Shown piece after piece: positions 24,040 through 34,671 of a stretch of DNA of 64,000 bases; position 1 is the stretch's first letter, and each line of letters opens with the position of its first letter. Source of the DNA: Lactarius indigo. Taxonomy: Eukaryota > Basidiomycota > Agaricomycetes > Russulales > Russulaceae. The position numbers and the translations under genes are program-made. Under the pieces are notes generated by a model. It did no database searches. It saw only the letters and a list, made by a program, of their open reading frames with translations, and was not told the DNA's origin. The stretch covers positions 62,001 through 126,000 of the forward strand of contig JAFKAC010000120.1 in assembly GCA_025766275.1 (NCBI GenBank), given 5' to 3'.

Positions 24040-26275
24040 TGGCGGAACTCTCCTATTTCCATGACCGCCCGGCCATGGTACCCCGCACATTCATCAGTTT
24101 TGCAGTTTTGGGGCAACTTCTTGTCTCGTCACGAATGGATACGATACTGATATTCGGACTTTGTTATTGTTGTAAGCTTTGTATTTGATCTGGTGTTGGG
24201 AGTTTTTGGCCGTTTCAGACATCATGCGCATCATGTACGGAATCGGATTCAATGAAGGATGAAAATATTACGGCACACGTATCGTAGTGGTCCAGGTTGT
24301 TAGATACGATAATTAGTGACCAAAAACGGGAGGTTCTCTGCTTGCCATCGTTTACCATACAATTCTGCGAGCCCTGAGCCGCGCAATGACTTTATGCCTA
24401 TCTTGTATCTTGTGTCACTGATAATGACCAATCGCGCAAAATACGCACTACAATCATGATCCTAAAAGGAAGGATCTGTGCACACGAGCAGATGACGAGT
24501 GTGTGAGTATCTTTCAGAGGGAGCAGAAGACCGTGTCTGGATGTGCCAGATACTCCAGAAGAGCCTAGGCCTGTCAGTGTGGCTCGGGGTACACTCGAAT
24601 GTGGTAGGGAATGGGTGACTCAGAGAAAAGATATGTCCATGGAAGCAGGAGGGTGAGAACTCCGCTTATATTGAACCCGAAACAGGGTTCTGGACTGACT
24701 TCGTCCATAGATATCTCTTCTCTTTGATGTGAGTGCCCGTGTATTAATGGAACGAGTGGGAGCACTGTCAGATGAGATATGACAGGGAATATCGCGTGAC
24801 GCTGTTGGAATGTGGGGCTTCGCTTCTGCACGTTAGGCGCGTAGTACAGTGCCAGTGGCATGTGGCACGTCACACAGTGCAGCACGAGGAAGGAGATCAT
24901 CTGACCAGGGACTTATCGCGGTAGCCTTAAAGCCGAACAATGCCCCGGCGAGAGCTCGGGAAAACGTACTAGGGCCGAGGTGAACCCGAGTGAGTAGGGG
25001 GAAGGGAGGGGGGCACTCTGAGCGCCGCATGGCACCCCGCAGCGAGATCAAAAATAGAAGGCAACGCAACAATGCGAGAGAGCTGGATCGGGCGAGGGAA
25101 GTTGCCGTTATCTGGGATAACGCACCGCACACAATGCCCTACACACAAACAGAACCCAAGGAGTAGTTCAGCAAGATTTTGCCGATGGCTCGAAAGCCGA
25201 CATTATGCCGTGTGCACGGCCGCTCTCGGGTCTCACAAAATCACAGTAGTGCGTGGTGTGAGTTGGGCCATAAGTTATGAGAGATCGTGGCGTTGGCCTC
25301 GATCGGGCTGTGAACGGAGATATGGTGGGCGTTCCCGTGCTGACCCGTGGAGGTCGCAGAAGGGCAAGTGCCGTTATGTACTGTAGAGGTCGCGGAGGCA
25401 AATACTGCAAAAAGGTGGACTGTGACGGCATGGCTCGCAGCGCGCCTGTGTAGCCCCCCGGACCCTAGCCAACTCCGGAAGGTTTCGCACAAGATTTTTC
25501 CTACAAAAAAAATCGGGAGTTTGTCGGAAGTCGTCATTCAGAACTGAGATGGAAGATGCAGGGCCGTTTGTGAAGAGGACCCAGAGTTGGGTGCAGTTGA
25601 GGTCGGTGCACTCTGGGGTATGCCAGTGGTGATTGACTCGGAAATCGGTCCCTCGGTCAAGCGACAGACGGGTAGTTTTCCTAAAAGTGCCACAGGCAAT
25701 ATAAGCCAGAAAACTTGCTGGGCTTGCCAAGGAACTTGCCGTGCAACACTGAGAGGTGAGAATCAGTATAGTGTTCGTGGGCTCGCCTCCATGATAACGA
25801 CAAGGTCAAGGACAAGGCGGTGGCCCCTCTAACTCAAAGGGATCACATGTATGGTGGCAGCGAGGCCGCCGCCGGGAGTAAAACTGACTATAAAGCGGTT
25901 ACTAGATTGCTCCACAATGAGTGCGCCCGCGCCTACGATAGCCGAGGTCAATTCAATCCCCCAGGCAGTTCAGGCTTCGCACTTGGAAGCTGCTCTTCTG
26001 AACCCAGAGATTACCAGTTCACCCTTGGAACCCGTCAAAGATGGCGCCCAGAAACGCACTAGCACGCGTTAGTCCATTCCGTTTTAATCGCCGGCTTGAC
26101 CACTCATCTGACTCCGTTCCCAAGCTAAACTGCTCGCTTTGCTCTCCTTCCCAGTCCGCTATACGGCTGGCACCGCGTCATTCACTCTATTCTTGTCTCT
26201 CCTTTACGCTATCGCCACTCTCAAATACCACACTCCTTTCATACTATTGTACTCGGGTATTTCCTATCCTCAACT
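24040..26275. other. Intergenic region between the membrane protein and GH16 genes
   Basis: No confident gene. A short frame at 25917-26072 (51 aa, starting MSAPAPTIAEVNSIPQAVQ) has protein-like composition and could be a small protein or a leftover first exon, but there is no downstream continuation because the GH16 leader follows. Pyrimidine-rich sequence from about 26140 to 26270 is typical of the transcription start/leader of the GH16 gene. Confidence 0.35.
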
Positions 26276-27586
26276 ATGCGTACCAGCTATGCAATCCTTG
26301 CCACACTTTCTCTATCCCTTACTCCATGCGCCAAGGCGTTCTACTATCTCCAGGATGAATGGATCGGCGAGGGGTTCTTCCAGGGATGGGACTGGGTGAC
26401 CAAGGATGACCCGACGCACGGCCGCGTCAACTACGTCAGCCAAGCTGAGGCTCAGAGCAAAAACCTGACATATGGTACGGCCTTTCCTCTGCTCCCGTTC
26501 GACTCTCGCTGAACCTAGGTTTTCTTTTTCAGCTGATGGAGGGAAGTTCTTCATGCGTGCCGACAATTGGACCATCGTTTCACCCTCCGCCCGCGGACGC
26601 GACAGCATCCGCATCTCGTCCCAGAACACGTACAACGAAGCAATATTCGTGCTCGATCTCCAGCATATGCCAGCAGGCTGTAGCACATGGCCTGCTTTCT
26701 GGACGCGAACCAATACCGGTCCGTGGCCGATCGGTGGCGAAATTGACATCATAGAGGGTTAGAACAACGCACCCCACGTCCCGCCTTTCGCCGGGAGTCA
26801 ACGCAAAATACTAATGGCATGCCACGCGCGAATCTCCACTTCAGGTATCAATCTGAAAACTCATAACCAAGCGACTCTGCATACGACCCCAAATTGCACG
26901 ATGCCTCCCGACGTGCTGCGCCAACCGCAAACCGGGTGAGTCTCGCTTTCCTCCACACGCTGCTATAATTCTGACTTGTTATAGGAACACCTCCTTTACC
27001 GATTGCAACACGGCGGTCAACAGCAACGCAGGGTGCGGCGTCATCTTCTCCGACCCTGACCCATCCTGCACATCCTACGGCGCCCCGTTCAACAGCGCAG
27101 GCGGCGGGTATTTCGTCACGTACAGAGGGCGCGACTCAGTCAAAATTTGGTTCTATCCACGGCACGGGTATGTCCCGGAGGTGTTCCGCGTCGGGGCACC
27201 GCGGGGGGTGCTTGTGTACCCAGATATCTTTTGGGGCGTCCCGGCAGCGAATTTCCCCTTCTGCACCGACCTTTGTGACTACGATCAACACTTTGCTGCG
27301 CACCGAATCATTTTTGACCTGACTTTTTGCGTCTGTGGCCTGTCTACTCTTCTGTTCTTCCCGTCGTTGATACGCTTATTTCCATCAAGGGTGACTGGGC
27401 TGGAAACCGCTGGCCAAGTTCCGGCTGTGGGGCGGGGACCTGCAATGATTGTAAGACCATCAAATTTAATGATCGAGACTTGCTGATCCCCTTTCCTCAG
27501 TTGTTAATAACAACCCAGGTGCATTTGCTGATGCTTATTGGGAAATTAATAGCTTGCGGGTTTATACCCCTCAGCAACTGTGGTAG
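26276..27586 (+). CDS. Secreted glycoside hydrolase family 16 beta-glucanase
   Basis: Six exons: 26276-26474, 26533-26757, 26845-26935, 26985-27330, 27390-27450, 27501-27586, giving 335 aa with consistent phases. The signal peptide (about residues 1-20, ending CAKA) is followed directly by the mature start FYYLQDEWIGEGFF. The GH16 active site GEIDIIEG is complete: Glu136 (expected nucleophile), Asp138 and Glu141 (expected acid/base), preceded by CSTWPAFWT. Later family marks are GINLKTHNQATLHT, an insert with several Cys around 160-200, and the C-terminal DAYWEINSLRVY strand. This pattern matches fungal laminarinase-like or mixed-linkage endo-beta-1,3(4)-glucanases that act on cell-wall or plant glucans outside the cell. 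The donor of intron 4 (GTCTGT) is weak, but frame and the LTFCGDWAGNRW join require it. Exact substrate cannot be told from sequence. Confidence 0.92.
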
Positions 27587-27999
27587 ATGGCTAATTAATT
27601 TGCAACGTCTTTTTAATATCTTTATTTTCGTCAACTTGATGCGAAGAATATACCCGCATATGTTTTTGCTGCCCATACACACATTTCTTCATCTGGTACT
27701 ATCTTGTTTACCAAAATTATATCATTTGAGTACTGTAATACCTTCGTCTTTCAATTACTGGACAGCGAGGCCTGGTACAATCCCAGTCTAATTCAACGAC
27801 ATCACCCGGTACCTTTCGTTCGCTGCACAGTTCTGTATAGTAACCACCCACGAAAATTAATCCAAACAATGCAGAAGAGTTCTGAACACCTAACCGTCCA
27901 CAGAACGAATAACGCGTAACAGTGCGTCCACAAGTACAAGCGTGTACCACATAGTAATCGTGTCGTGTCATGTCTCGTTTCTCGTTACTACTGTACCAC
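27587..27999. other. Intergenic region between convergent GH16 and secreted-family A genes
   Basis: The first part (27587-27720) is A/T rich and should contain the GH16 3' UTR. From about 27820 the sequence is the 3' flank of secreted-family copy A and is closely repeated downstream of copy B (from about 30771) and, on the other strand, downstream of copies C and D. Confidence 0.5.
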
Positions 28000-28694
28000 C
28001 TAATCAAGAGAATTCAGCGACCGGCTCCGAGTCACGACGTCAGGTTTCGAGTTGCGGAGTTGTCTTAACATCTCGAGCGTGGCACTGAGATCGCCAGCCT
28101 CGCGCGTGGAAATGGTGTCCGGGTCGAATTGGATATTTTTAGCCTCCTGGTTGAGGATGAACCCGTCGCAAGCCCCGACAGGCGGAAGGAAGGTAGGGGT
28201 GTTCCCAGAGAGCAAGCTGGAGTCCTCGCACTGGCGGCGGGTGATCTCCCGGACGAAATCGACGCCGTCACGGCCGAGCAGAACGCCGGGGTCGCCCCCG
28301 CCGCCGAACAACCCGGCAATCGTGTTGAGGGCATCGTCGACGATGCTGCGGCGTCCAGTCGCAACCGCGAGGCGGGGATCCTGAAGGTCCTTGAGATTCA
28401 AGGGGCCGGAAGACAGGCCATTGACAGTGGGGACCGACTGGAAGGAGTCGCCGAGGTCACGAGTGACGATATTCCCAGAGAACAGCTGGAGAACTTTGGT
28501 GGTGACATCGTCGGCATCTTCGGCGAGGCCGCGGGCAACAACACCAGAGGTGGCGTGTACAATGCGAGAACTACGAACAAATCAGCTGATATTGCGAGAT
28601 TGAGAGGAGCAACGACATACGCGAGGGGGACAGAGAGGGCAGGCAAAGCAGCAGAGGCGGCGAGCCCAAGGATGGCGACGTGGGAAGCATGCAT
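28000..28694 (-). CDS. Secreted repeat-family protein A
   Basis: Two minus-strand exons, 28694-28621 (74 nt) and 28570-28000, give 214 aa. The first exon is essentially the signal peptide (MHASHVAILGLAASAALPALS). The mature part has one module VTTKVLQLFSGNIVTRDLGDSF, then GRRSIVDDALNTIAGLFGGGGDPGVLLGRD, a dibasic RRQC, a second Cys in PPVGACDGF and the tail SLNSLD. Dibasic GRR|S and TRR|Q sites could be cut by a Kex2-type protease in the Golgi. A 5'-UTR intron (28840-28787) with CTAAC branch and CAG end precedes the start. I recognise no known family. Three paralogs occur in this window (30936-31893, 42594-43325, 45862-46539) with the same exon 1 length, intron phase and LxSLD end. Gene structure is confident; role is unknown. 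Confidence 0.8.
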
Positions 28695-28786
28695 TGTGTT
28701 GTAGGTCGTCGTTGATTAGAGTGAGAACGTGAACGAAAGGACAGGGATTGTCTGAAAGTTGGGCGTTGTACAAACGGGGATTCGAG

Positions 28787-28840
28787 CTGCATGCGTGTTA
28801 GTACGTTTCACAGTGGAAATGGGGCCGTGGATGTGCTCAC
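28787..28840 (-). promoter_or_regulatory. 5'-UTR intron of secreted-family A
   Basis: Minus strand reads ...CACTGGTTG|GTGAGC...TACTAAC...GCATGCAG|. The same structure at matching distance is found before the other three paralogs. Upstream of it (to about 29260) the flank is shared with copy B, including a core element related to GGACCTACTTAAGTGCCATG. Confidence 0.7.
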
Positions 28841-29265
28841 CAACCAGTGCCAGAGAAAGAACGCGAAAGTGAGCAGGAGCTAGGGGATTTCGCACTGAAA
28901 ACATAGGACCTAAGTATATCCCATGGTCGCGCTGAGGTGAGTTCCCACCGTTTATCCCTTTGATGCGAGGCGTGACACTCACAATTGCAGATTGAATCAA
29001 ATGGCATCAAAAAACGCGGGCTACCAGGCCCAGTGGGATGCGTAGCCATTTGCTCTTCGATATGCCCGAGTCCGCCTGAAATTGCTTGGCGTTGCGTGAA
29101 CTCTACAGTATCATCAGAGTGTCAATTTCCCCACGTTTTGGCGCCATAGGCATCAGGAAAGACTTCCGAGGACGGTGGAACCCACAAGTCTATACCTATA
29201 TTACGCGGAGTCAGGGCAGCAGAGGACCAGCGCAGTCAAGAATTCGGCTCCCCAACTCAGCGCAA

Positions 29266-30769
29266 GGATCATGATTGACCGGTTTCTACCGGACCGACGA
29301 ATGAGCGCTATGAGCGACGGCATTGAGCGAGGCGGCACGTGGTCGTTCCTCGATTCTCCCGACTGAGGAGCCCTTGGAGGAGCCAGAACACTTTTGTTTT
29401 GAAAATTAGTAGTTGAATAGCACCTCACTGCGGTATACTTCTTTATCAAAAGGCGCCGCAAGACTGTCCATCAGACGCATGCCACGTATCACGAAAGAAC
29501 CAACTCAGATAATGGGGGAGTGGTCTGGTCTTAGTCTGCGAATCATCTCGCGTTTTCCGTGACACCTTCGACCTCCCTGCTTTATTCTCCAAACAACCCC
29601 CGCTAATCGGCATTCGTTTGCCACTCAAAAAATTCCATCTACTACATCAGGGCCATTTATCATTCACTGCTGGCTGTTCACCGAGCATGTCCTTCCACCG
29701 GTTTTTTGCCGCTCTTGTAATGCCATTTCACTACACATCAATGCTGCATCTCTGCCAACTGTTCACTATGGGTCCCCCACCATGGGTTGTGTTACAACTC
29801 CCTTGCCATTTTTCCATCCACCAAATGTTATGGGTAGCTTATCAGATGTCATTTGCCACTGCCGGCTGTGCACCTTGCGCGTCCTGCCAAGGCTTTTCGC
29901 TGCTTTTATGCCAGCTCGTGAACTGCCACTTGATACTCGCAACGCTAGTGACTACCCCAGCTAGGCCATAGTCAGTTATCCCGTGCCTTGCACCACTAGT
30001 GACACCATCACTCGCCATGTCGCATGACAACCATCTAGCGATCGCGTCGTCCGCGCTCACCCTCTACATACACACACATGTACCACTTCTTCCCACCAGA
30101 TGTTGCGAAAAGGCCCACAGGAGTTCGAAGAACGGCAGCTTTAGAACACAATGTAACTGGATTCGGATGCCAGGAGCGCCAATCACCCCACGCCTCAAAT
30201 TCCGCTAGTCGAAGCCAACTCTGCGACTCGTTCGGGTCGTTCCCCCCCGTTCCCCCCTTTTTATCGGAAAGCAAATCTCGCATCATAATACTGCTAATTG
30301 AGACCGTCAAAATCTCACTGCGGCCGCTAGGTTTTTGGTTCCGGAACGTGCACCAACTGTCTCACAGTCGAAAAAAGTTGTTTGACACACAATGGAGTGC
30401 TAAGTGGTCATTTTCGCCCTGCCGGGAACGATTTACGGGGTAACTTGAAGCATTACAGCATCATCATGTCTATCTTTGGGGGTGCTGAGACCTGCTCACG
30501 CGCGTCATTGATTCCTGGTTGGATGTTGCGGCCTCGTCCTGGAAATGCAAGCCCCTCACTCTCGATCGAGAAGCACTTCGTGCTTCAGCCCGTTCTCTAT
30601 GCAGTCCGCTAGCTAGTTGTTTTTTCGCCACTTCCTATCACTATACGCAAGAGCCAGTACACCTCCCTACACCACGCGCCAGTCCATTTCCCTTTTGGCG
30701 TCATACCGAACCCAGAACAGGAAGCAAGGTAGCGACTCTCAAAGCTCGATGGCTTTCGTTCTCTCCTCA
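29266..30769. other. Spacer between duplicated units A and B
   Basis: About 1.5 kb with no recognisable gene, terminal repeats or RNA. Open frames here are short (up to about 120 codons) and unremarkable. Confidence 0.4.
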
Positions 30770-30935
30770 GTTCTGTACGTAACCACCCACAAATATCACT
30801 TGAATCACTGCGGAAGAGCTCTGAACACCTTTTCATTCACAGAACCCATAACACGTAACAGTATATCTACAAGCGTGTACCACGTAGTAATCATGTCGTG
30901 TCATATCGTCTCGTTTCTCGTTTCTACTGTAACAC

Positions 30936-31893
30936 CTAATCAAGAGAATTCAACGAACGGCTCGCGACGTCGCGTTGGAAGTTTTGAAGGTCGCTGATGA
31001 GGGCGTCCACGTCGCAGGACCCGACAGGCGGCAAGAAGTTAGGGGCCCCGGAGAGCAAGCTGGCGCCGCACTGGCGGCGGAAGATCTCCCGGACGGAATT
31101 GACGCTGTCACGACCGAGCAGAACGCCGGGGTCGCCCCCGCCGCCGAACAACCCGGCAATCGTGTTGAGGGCATCGTCGACGATGCTGCGGCGTCCGGTC
31201 GCAACCAAGTTGTGAGGATCCTGGAGATCCTTGATATTAAAGGAGCCGGAAGACAGGCCACCGTCGGTGGGGACCGACTGGAAGGAGTCGCCGAGGTCAC
31301 GAGTAACGATATTCCCGGAGAACAGCTGGAGAACTTTGGTGGTGACATCGTCGACGACATCGCGAGCAGCGGGGGAGGAACCCGGTTTGTTCACGAAATC
31401 GACGTTGTTGAGTTCTGCGATACTCAAGGGCCCGGAAGACGAGCCATCGTTGGACTGGAAGGGGTTGGGAAGTTCACGAGTGACAATATTTCCGGAGAAT
31501 AGCTGGAGAACTTTGGTGGCGACATCGTCGGCAACATCGCGAGCAGCGGGGGGGGAACCTGGTTTGTTCACGAAATCGACGTTGTTGAGTTCTGCGATAC
31601 TCAAGGGCCCAGAAGACGAGCCATCGTTGGTGGGGATCGACTGGAAGGGGTTGGGGAGTTCACGAGTGACAATATTTCCAGAGAACAGCTGGAGAACTTT
31701 GGTGGCGACATCGTCAGCAACATCGCGGGCAACAACACCAGAGGGGGCGTGCACATTGCGAGGGCTACGAACAAAAAAAATCAGCTGATATTGCGATATT
31801 GAGAGGAGCAACGACATACGCGAGGGGGACAGAGAAGGCAGGGGAAGCAGCGGAGGCGGCGAGGACAAGGGCGGCGACGTGGGAGGCGTGCAT
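30936..31893 (-). CDS. Secreted repeat-family protein B (expanded repeats)
   Basis: Two minus-strand exons, 31893-31820 (74 nt) and 31764-30936, give 300 aa. Exon 1 encodes the signal peptide (MHASHVAALVLAASAASPAFS). The mature protein holds two near-identical modules starting ARDVADDVATKVLQLFSGN (residues 37-98 and 99-157; 62 and 59 aa) and a third, diverged one (158 to about 207) resembling the single module of protein A. Then follow GRRSIVDDALNTIAGLFGGGG, RRQCGASLLSG, PPVGSCDVDAL and the tail SLNSLD. Each module carries an amphipathic-looking VATKVLQLFSGNIV helix and ends in a Pro/Gly linker. Two Cys (RRQC and GSCD) are shared with A and may pair. A 5'-UTR intron lies at 32030-31978. Function unknown; secretion is predicted from the leader. 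Confidence 0.82.
31218..31730 (-). repeat. Tandem coding repeats in secreted-family B
   Basis: Units on the minus strand: 31730-31545 (186 bp), 31544-31368 (177 bp) and a partial diverged third, 31367-31218. Units 1 and 2 differ mainly by deletion of three codons (IPT after FQS), so this expansion is recent and in-frame. Confidence 0.85.
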
Positions 31894-31977
31894 TGTATTG
31901 TAGTTCGTCGTTGATCAGAGTAAGAAACGTGAACGAAAAGACAGGGATTGTCTGAAATGTACGAATGAGGATTCGGG

Positions 31978-32030
31978 CTGCGTACGCGTTAGCAAGCTTC
32001 ACGGTGAGATGGGCCCATGGTTGTGCTCAC
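31978..32030 (-). promoter_or_regulatory. 5'-UTR intron of secreted-family B
   Basis: Minus strand reads CACTGGTTG|GTGAGC...TTGCTAAC...TACGCAG|. The upstream core element GGACCTACTTAAGTGCCATG lies at about 32125-32100, and this arrangement is shared with copies A, C and D. Confidence 0.7.
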
Positions 32031-32470
32031 CAACCAGTGCCGGAGAAAGGATGACTTGAATACGAAGGTGAGCAAGAGCTGGGGGATCTCGCATTGAAAA
32101 CATGGCACTTAAGTAGGTCCCATGGCCTCGCTGAGGTGAGCTCCCACCGTTTGTCCCTTTGACGCGTTCCTGTACGTGACGTTTCCATTTGCAGATTGAA
32201 TCAAATGGCATCAAAAAACGCGGGCTACCTACCAGTGGGATGCACAGCCGTTTGCTCTTCGATACGCCCGAGTGCGCCGGAATTGCTTGGCGTTACGCGA
32301 ACCCAACAGTACCACCACAACGACAATTTCCCTATGTTCTGGCGCTATGGGATTGGCATCAGGAAAAACCGGTGCTGAAGAGGGTGGAACCCATAAGTCT
32401 ATACCCATATTACGCGGAGTCAGAGGACGAGAGCCGAGCAGCCAGAAAGCCAGTCAAGATTTTGGCTCTT

Positions 32471-34671
32471 TAAATTTGGCGAAGACTTCTTGACGACCCA
32501 ATTATGATCGTAGAAATTAGTTGAGATCGTCTTCGAGTTCGTCAATTCGTCCATCAATCATGTATTACAATACATCTTTGTGCCATTCAATTACCGGTGA
32601 CAGGATGCGACACTGGGAGTGCAGACATCCTTCAGACGTGGTGGGTCTTCGGTTTGCGGGCTTCAAGGGCTCGCTAAAGTTGTGATGAATTGGGAGAAAA
32701 TCGCGACATGTGGACCCATGCGAGTACGTTTCCAAAGCAGCAGCGTTGATTGATGCGAACTTTTGCCAAGAGAAGCCTTCCAAATAGACGTGGTGTAGTC
32801 AAAATAAATGGTGTAGACTGATGATCTACTGTAAATCATGAGCTCGACCGCGTCCGGGTCGCATTACGGTGCTGTGCACGCCAGTTGGTGCTATTATGAG
32901 ACAGCGCACGTATCCGCTTCGTAGTACCCGACATGCAGTACACTGGCACAACCAGTCCCCATAACTTTTGACGTTCTGAAGCGGAGTGAGGAACAAACGC
33001 AGAGTTACTGTAAGATAGTGTTGACTCGGAGCCTGAGTGGAAGAGGCGGCACCCGTAACTGGCACGTGTTCGTTTCTTCCTCACGACTCCCATCTTTTTT
33101 TTTAATTGTTTCGCGCGCCGCCATTTCATCTGCCACTGGTAGACTGTACAACCGTTTCGTGAGATCAATTTTGTACTGTAATACTAAGGAACAGAGGGAT
33201 CGGTGACAATTCGCTCCTGAACCACGACAGTCATGGCTCATCTCAACACGGACCCCTCGTCCCCGATCGAGAGGCGCTTCGGCCCATCCTTCATTCTGGG
33301 ACGTCCTTGCTACCACCGCACTGATTAATATTGGTCCAATGTACCTATGCCCTCTGCTGGCTTTCTCCTTTCCCTTTTGCAAGACCTTCTGCCAAGCAAT
33401 AAAGCGATATCAAAGAAGTACTAGTGTTTGCACAGGGCATACCGGTACCTCTCCATGTTTATTATAGTTTAACCCAACCCGAGTGTCAGTAGAGCAGCGC
33501 CGACCGGCCCAGAAAAATCGCCCCAGACGCCGTTCAGAGGTTTCAATTCACGGAACATCTACGCTTGTGCACCCGCCTCACCGCTGTCGCTGCTTCCGGG
33601 TTCACCTAACTGAGCTGCGGCTGAACAGCGTCTGGCGCGCAGCATATAGTCGCCGTAGTCCTGCGAGTCCCTCCACGATAAGCCTGCGGCCGTGCGGACA
33701 ACACGCTCACGGCGACGTGTGCACGCTCTGTAGTCTGCTGGCCCCGCCCTTTGAATCCTGTTCTTTTCATCACCCATGCTTCCTGTGGCGGACGGCAGTA
33801 TACCCGTACGCAACCGGGTCGATCACCATTTCGTACTCTAAGCGCAGCGACACGCTCGCCCGCGTCCTCGCAAGCGCGAGTCTAGGCGCATAGGGATTGC
33901 TAGACCCCGCGAATTTCTCGCCATTTCAATCGTCGCTGCGCCTAAGTTATTGTAGTTGGTCCGGCCGTAGTTCCACGGGCTGCGTAGAATATACCGAATG
34001 AACCAAAAATATTCACAGTCACTTTTGGGGATGTGCTCAATGTGAAGCCGACGTTGGCCCGCTTCAGGTGCTCCAAGCCCGGTTTGGCCATATGCATTAT
34101 GTCCTTCAGGCGCCGCCACCGTGACGGCACCGGGCCAGTCAGGTCGTCTTTTTGAGAATGTATGTACCTATGAATGGACTTCGCAGTTGTTTTGACCCCT
34201 GGAATAAGATGCGGGACCGTGATTCCTCGGTACGGCACCATATCACCCCACCACAAACTTTGCGAAGCGTGCCATGTTCGTCAGTCGCAACTCCGAGGGC
34301 AGAACCTCCGGAATGGAAGAATTTGGCCCTACAAGGCCTGTGAAGCGCTAATTAGGCGCATATCTCAAGGGAAACTCATGGGAATGCCGGCCCAATGGCA
34401 CGGATAATGATCCCATTTACAGTACAGTACTTCCTGCTGTCGTCAATGTGCTGTCGTCAATGCGTACGCCGAAATGGTGACGCATTCGAACCCCATCGGG
34501 AATCTCCTTATGGACGCCACGCTGGCAGGCCGCCTAATCTGCACTACCCTATATCGCCTACTAGTCCACTGCCAGTATCCAGCGCTTCTGTCGTGGGAGA
34601 AGTAAACACCAAACTCGCTCACAAAAAGTCCGGCGACCTACCTGAAATGACCCGTGACCACTCACCGCATG
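32471..34671. other. Intergenic region
   Basis: No gene supported. Frames up to about 136 codons exist on both strands at 33483-34119 but show no domain or consistent splicing. A perfect 14 bp tandem duplication (TGCTGTCGTCAATG twice) lies at 34435-34462. Confidence 0.35.

Larger units (their letters stand above)
27820..29265 (-). repeat. Segmental duplication carrying secreted-family A (partner at 30770-32470)
   Basis: Flanks as well as the gene are conserved with the copy-B region. 3' side: TAATCAAGAGAATTCA, and TGTTCAGA between the stop and the A/T-rich end. 5' side: CACCAACCAGTGCC and AGATTGAATCAAATGGCATC plus AAAAAACGCGGGCTACC, out to TATTACGCGGAGTCAG. Similarity stops near 27820 and 29265, defining a unit of about 1.45 kb. 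The copy at 30770-32470 is longer mainly because of extra internal coding repeats. Confidence 0.8.

Noticed and set aside
34435..34462. Perfect 14 bp tandem duplication as a possible binding-site array
   Set aside because: Only two units, far from any defined promoter; most simply a replication-slippage product.
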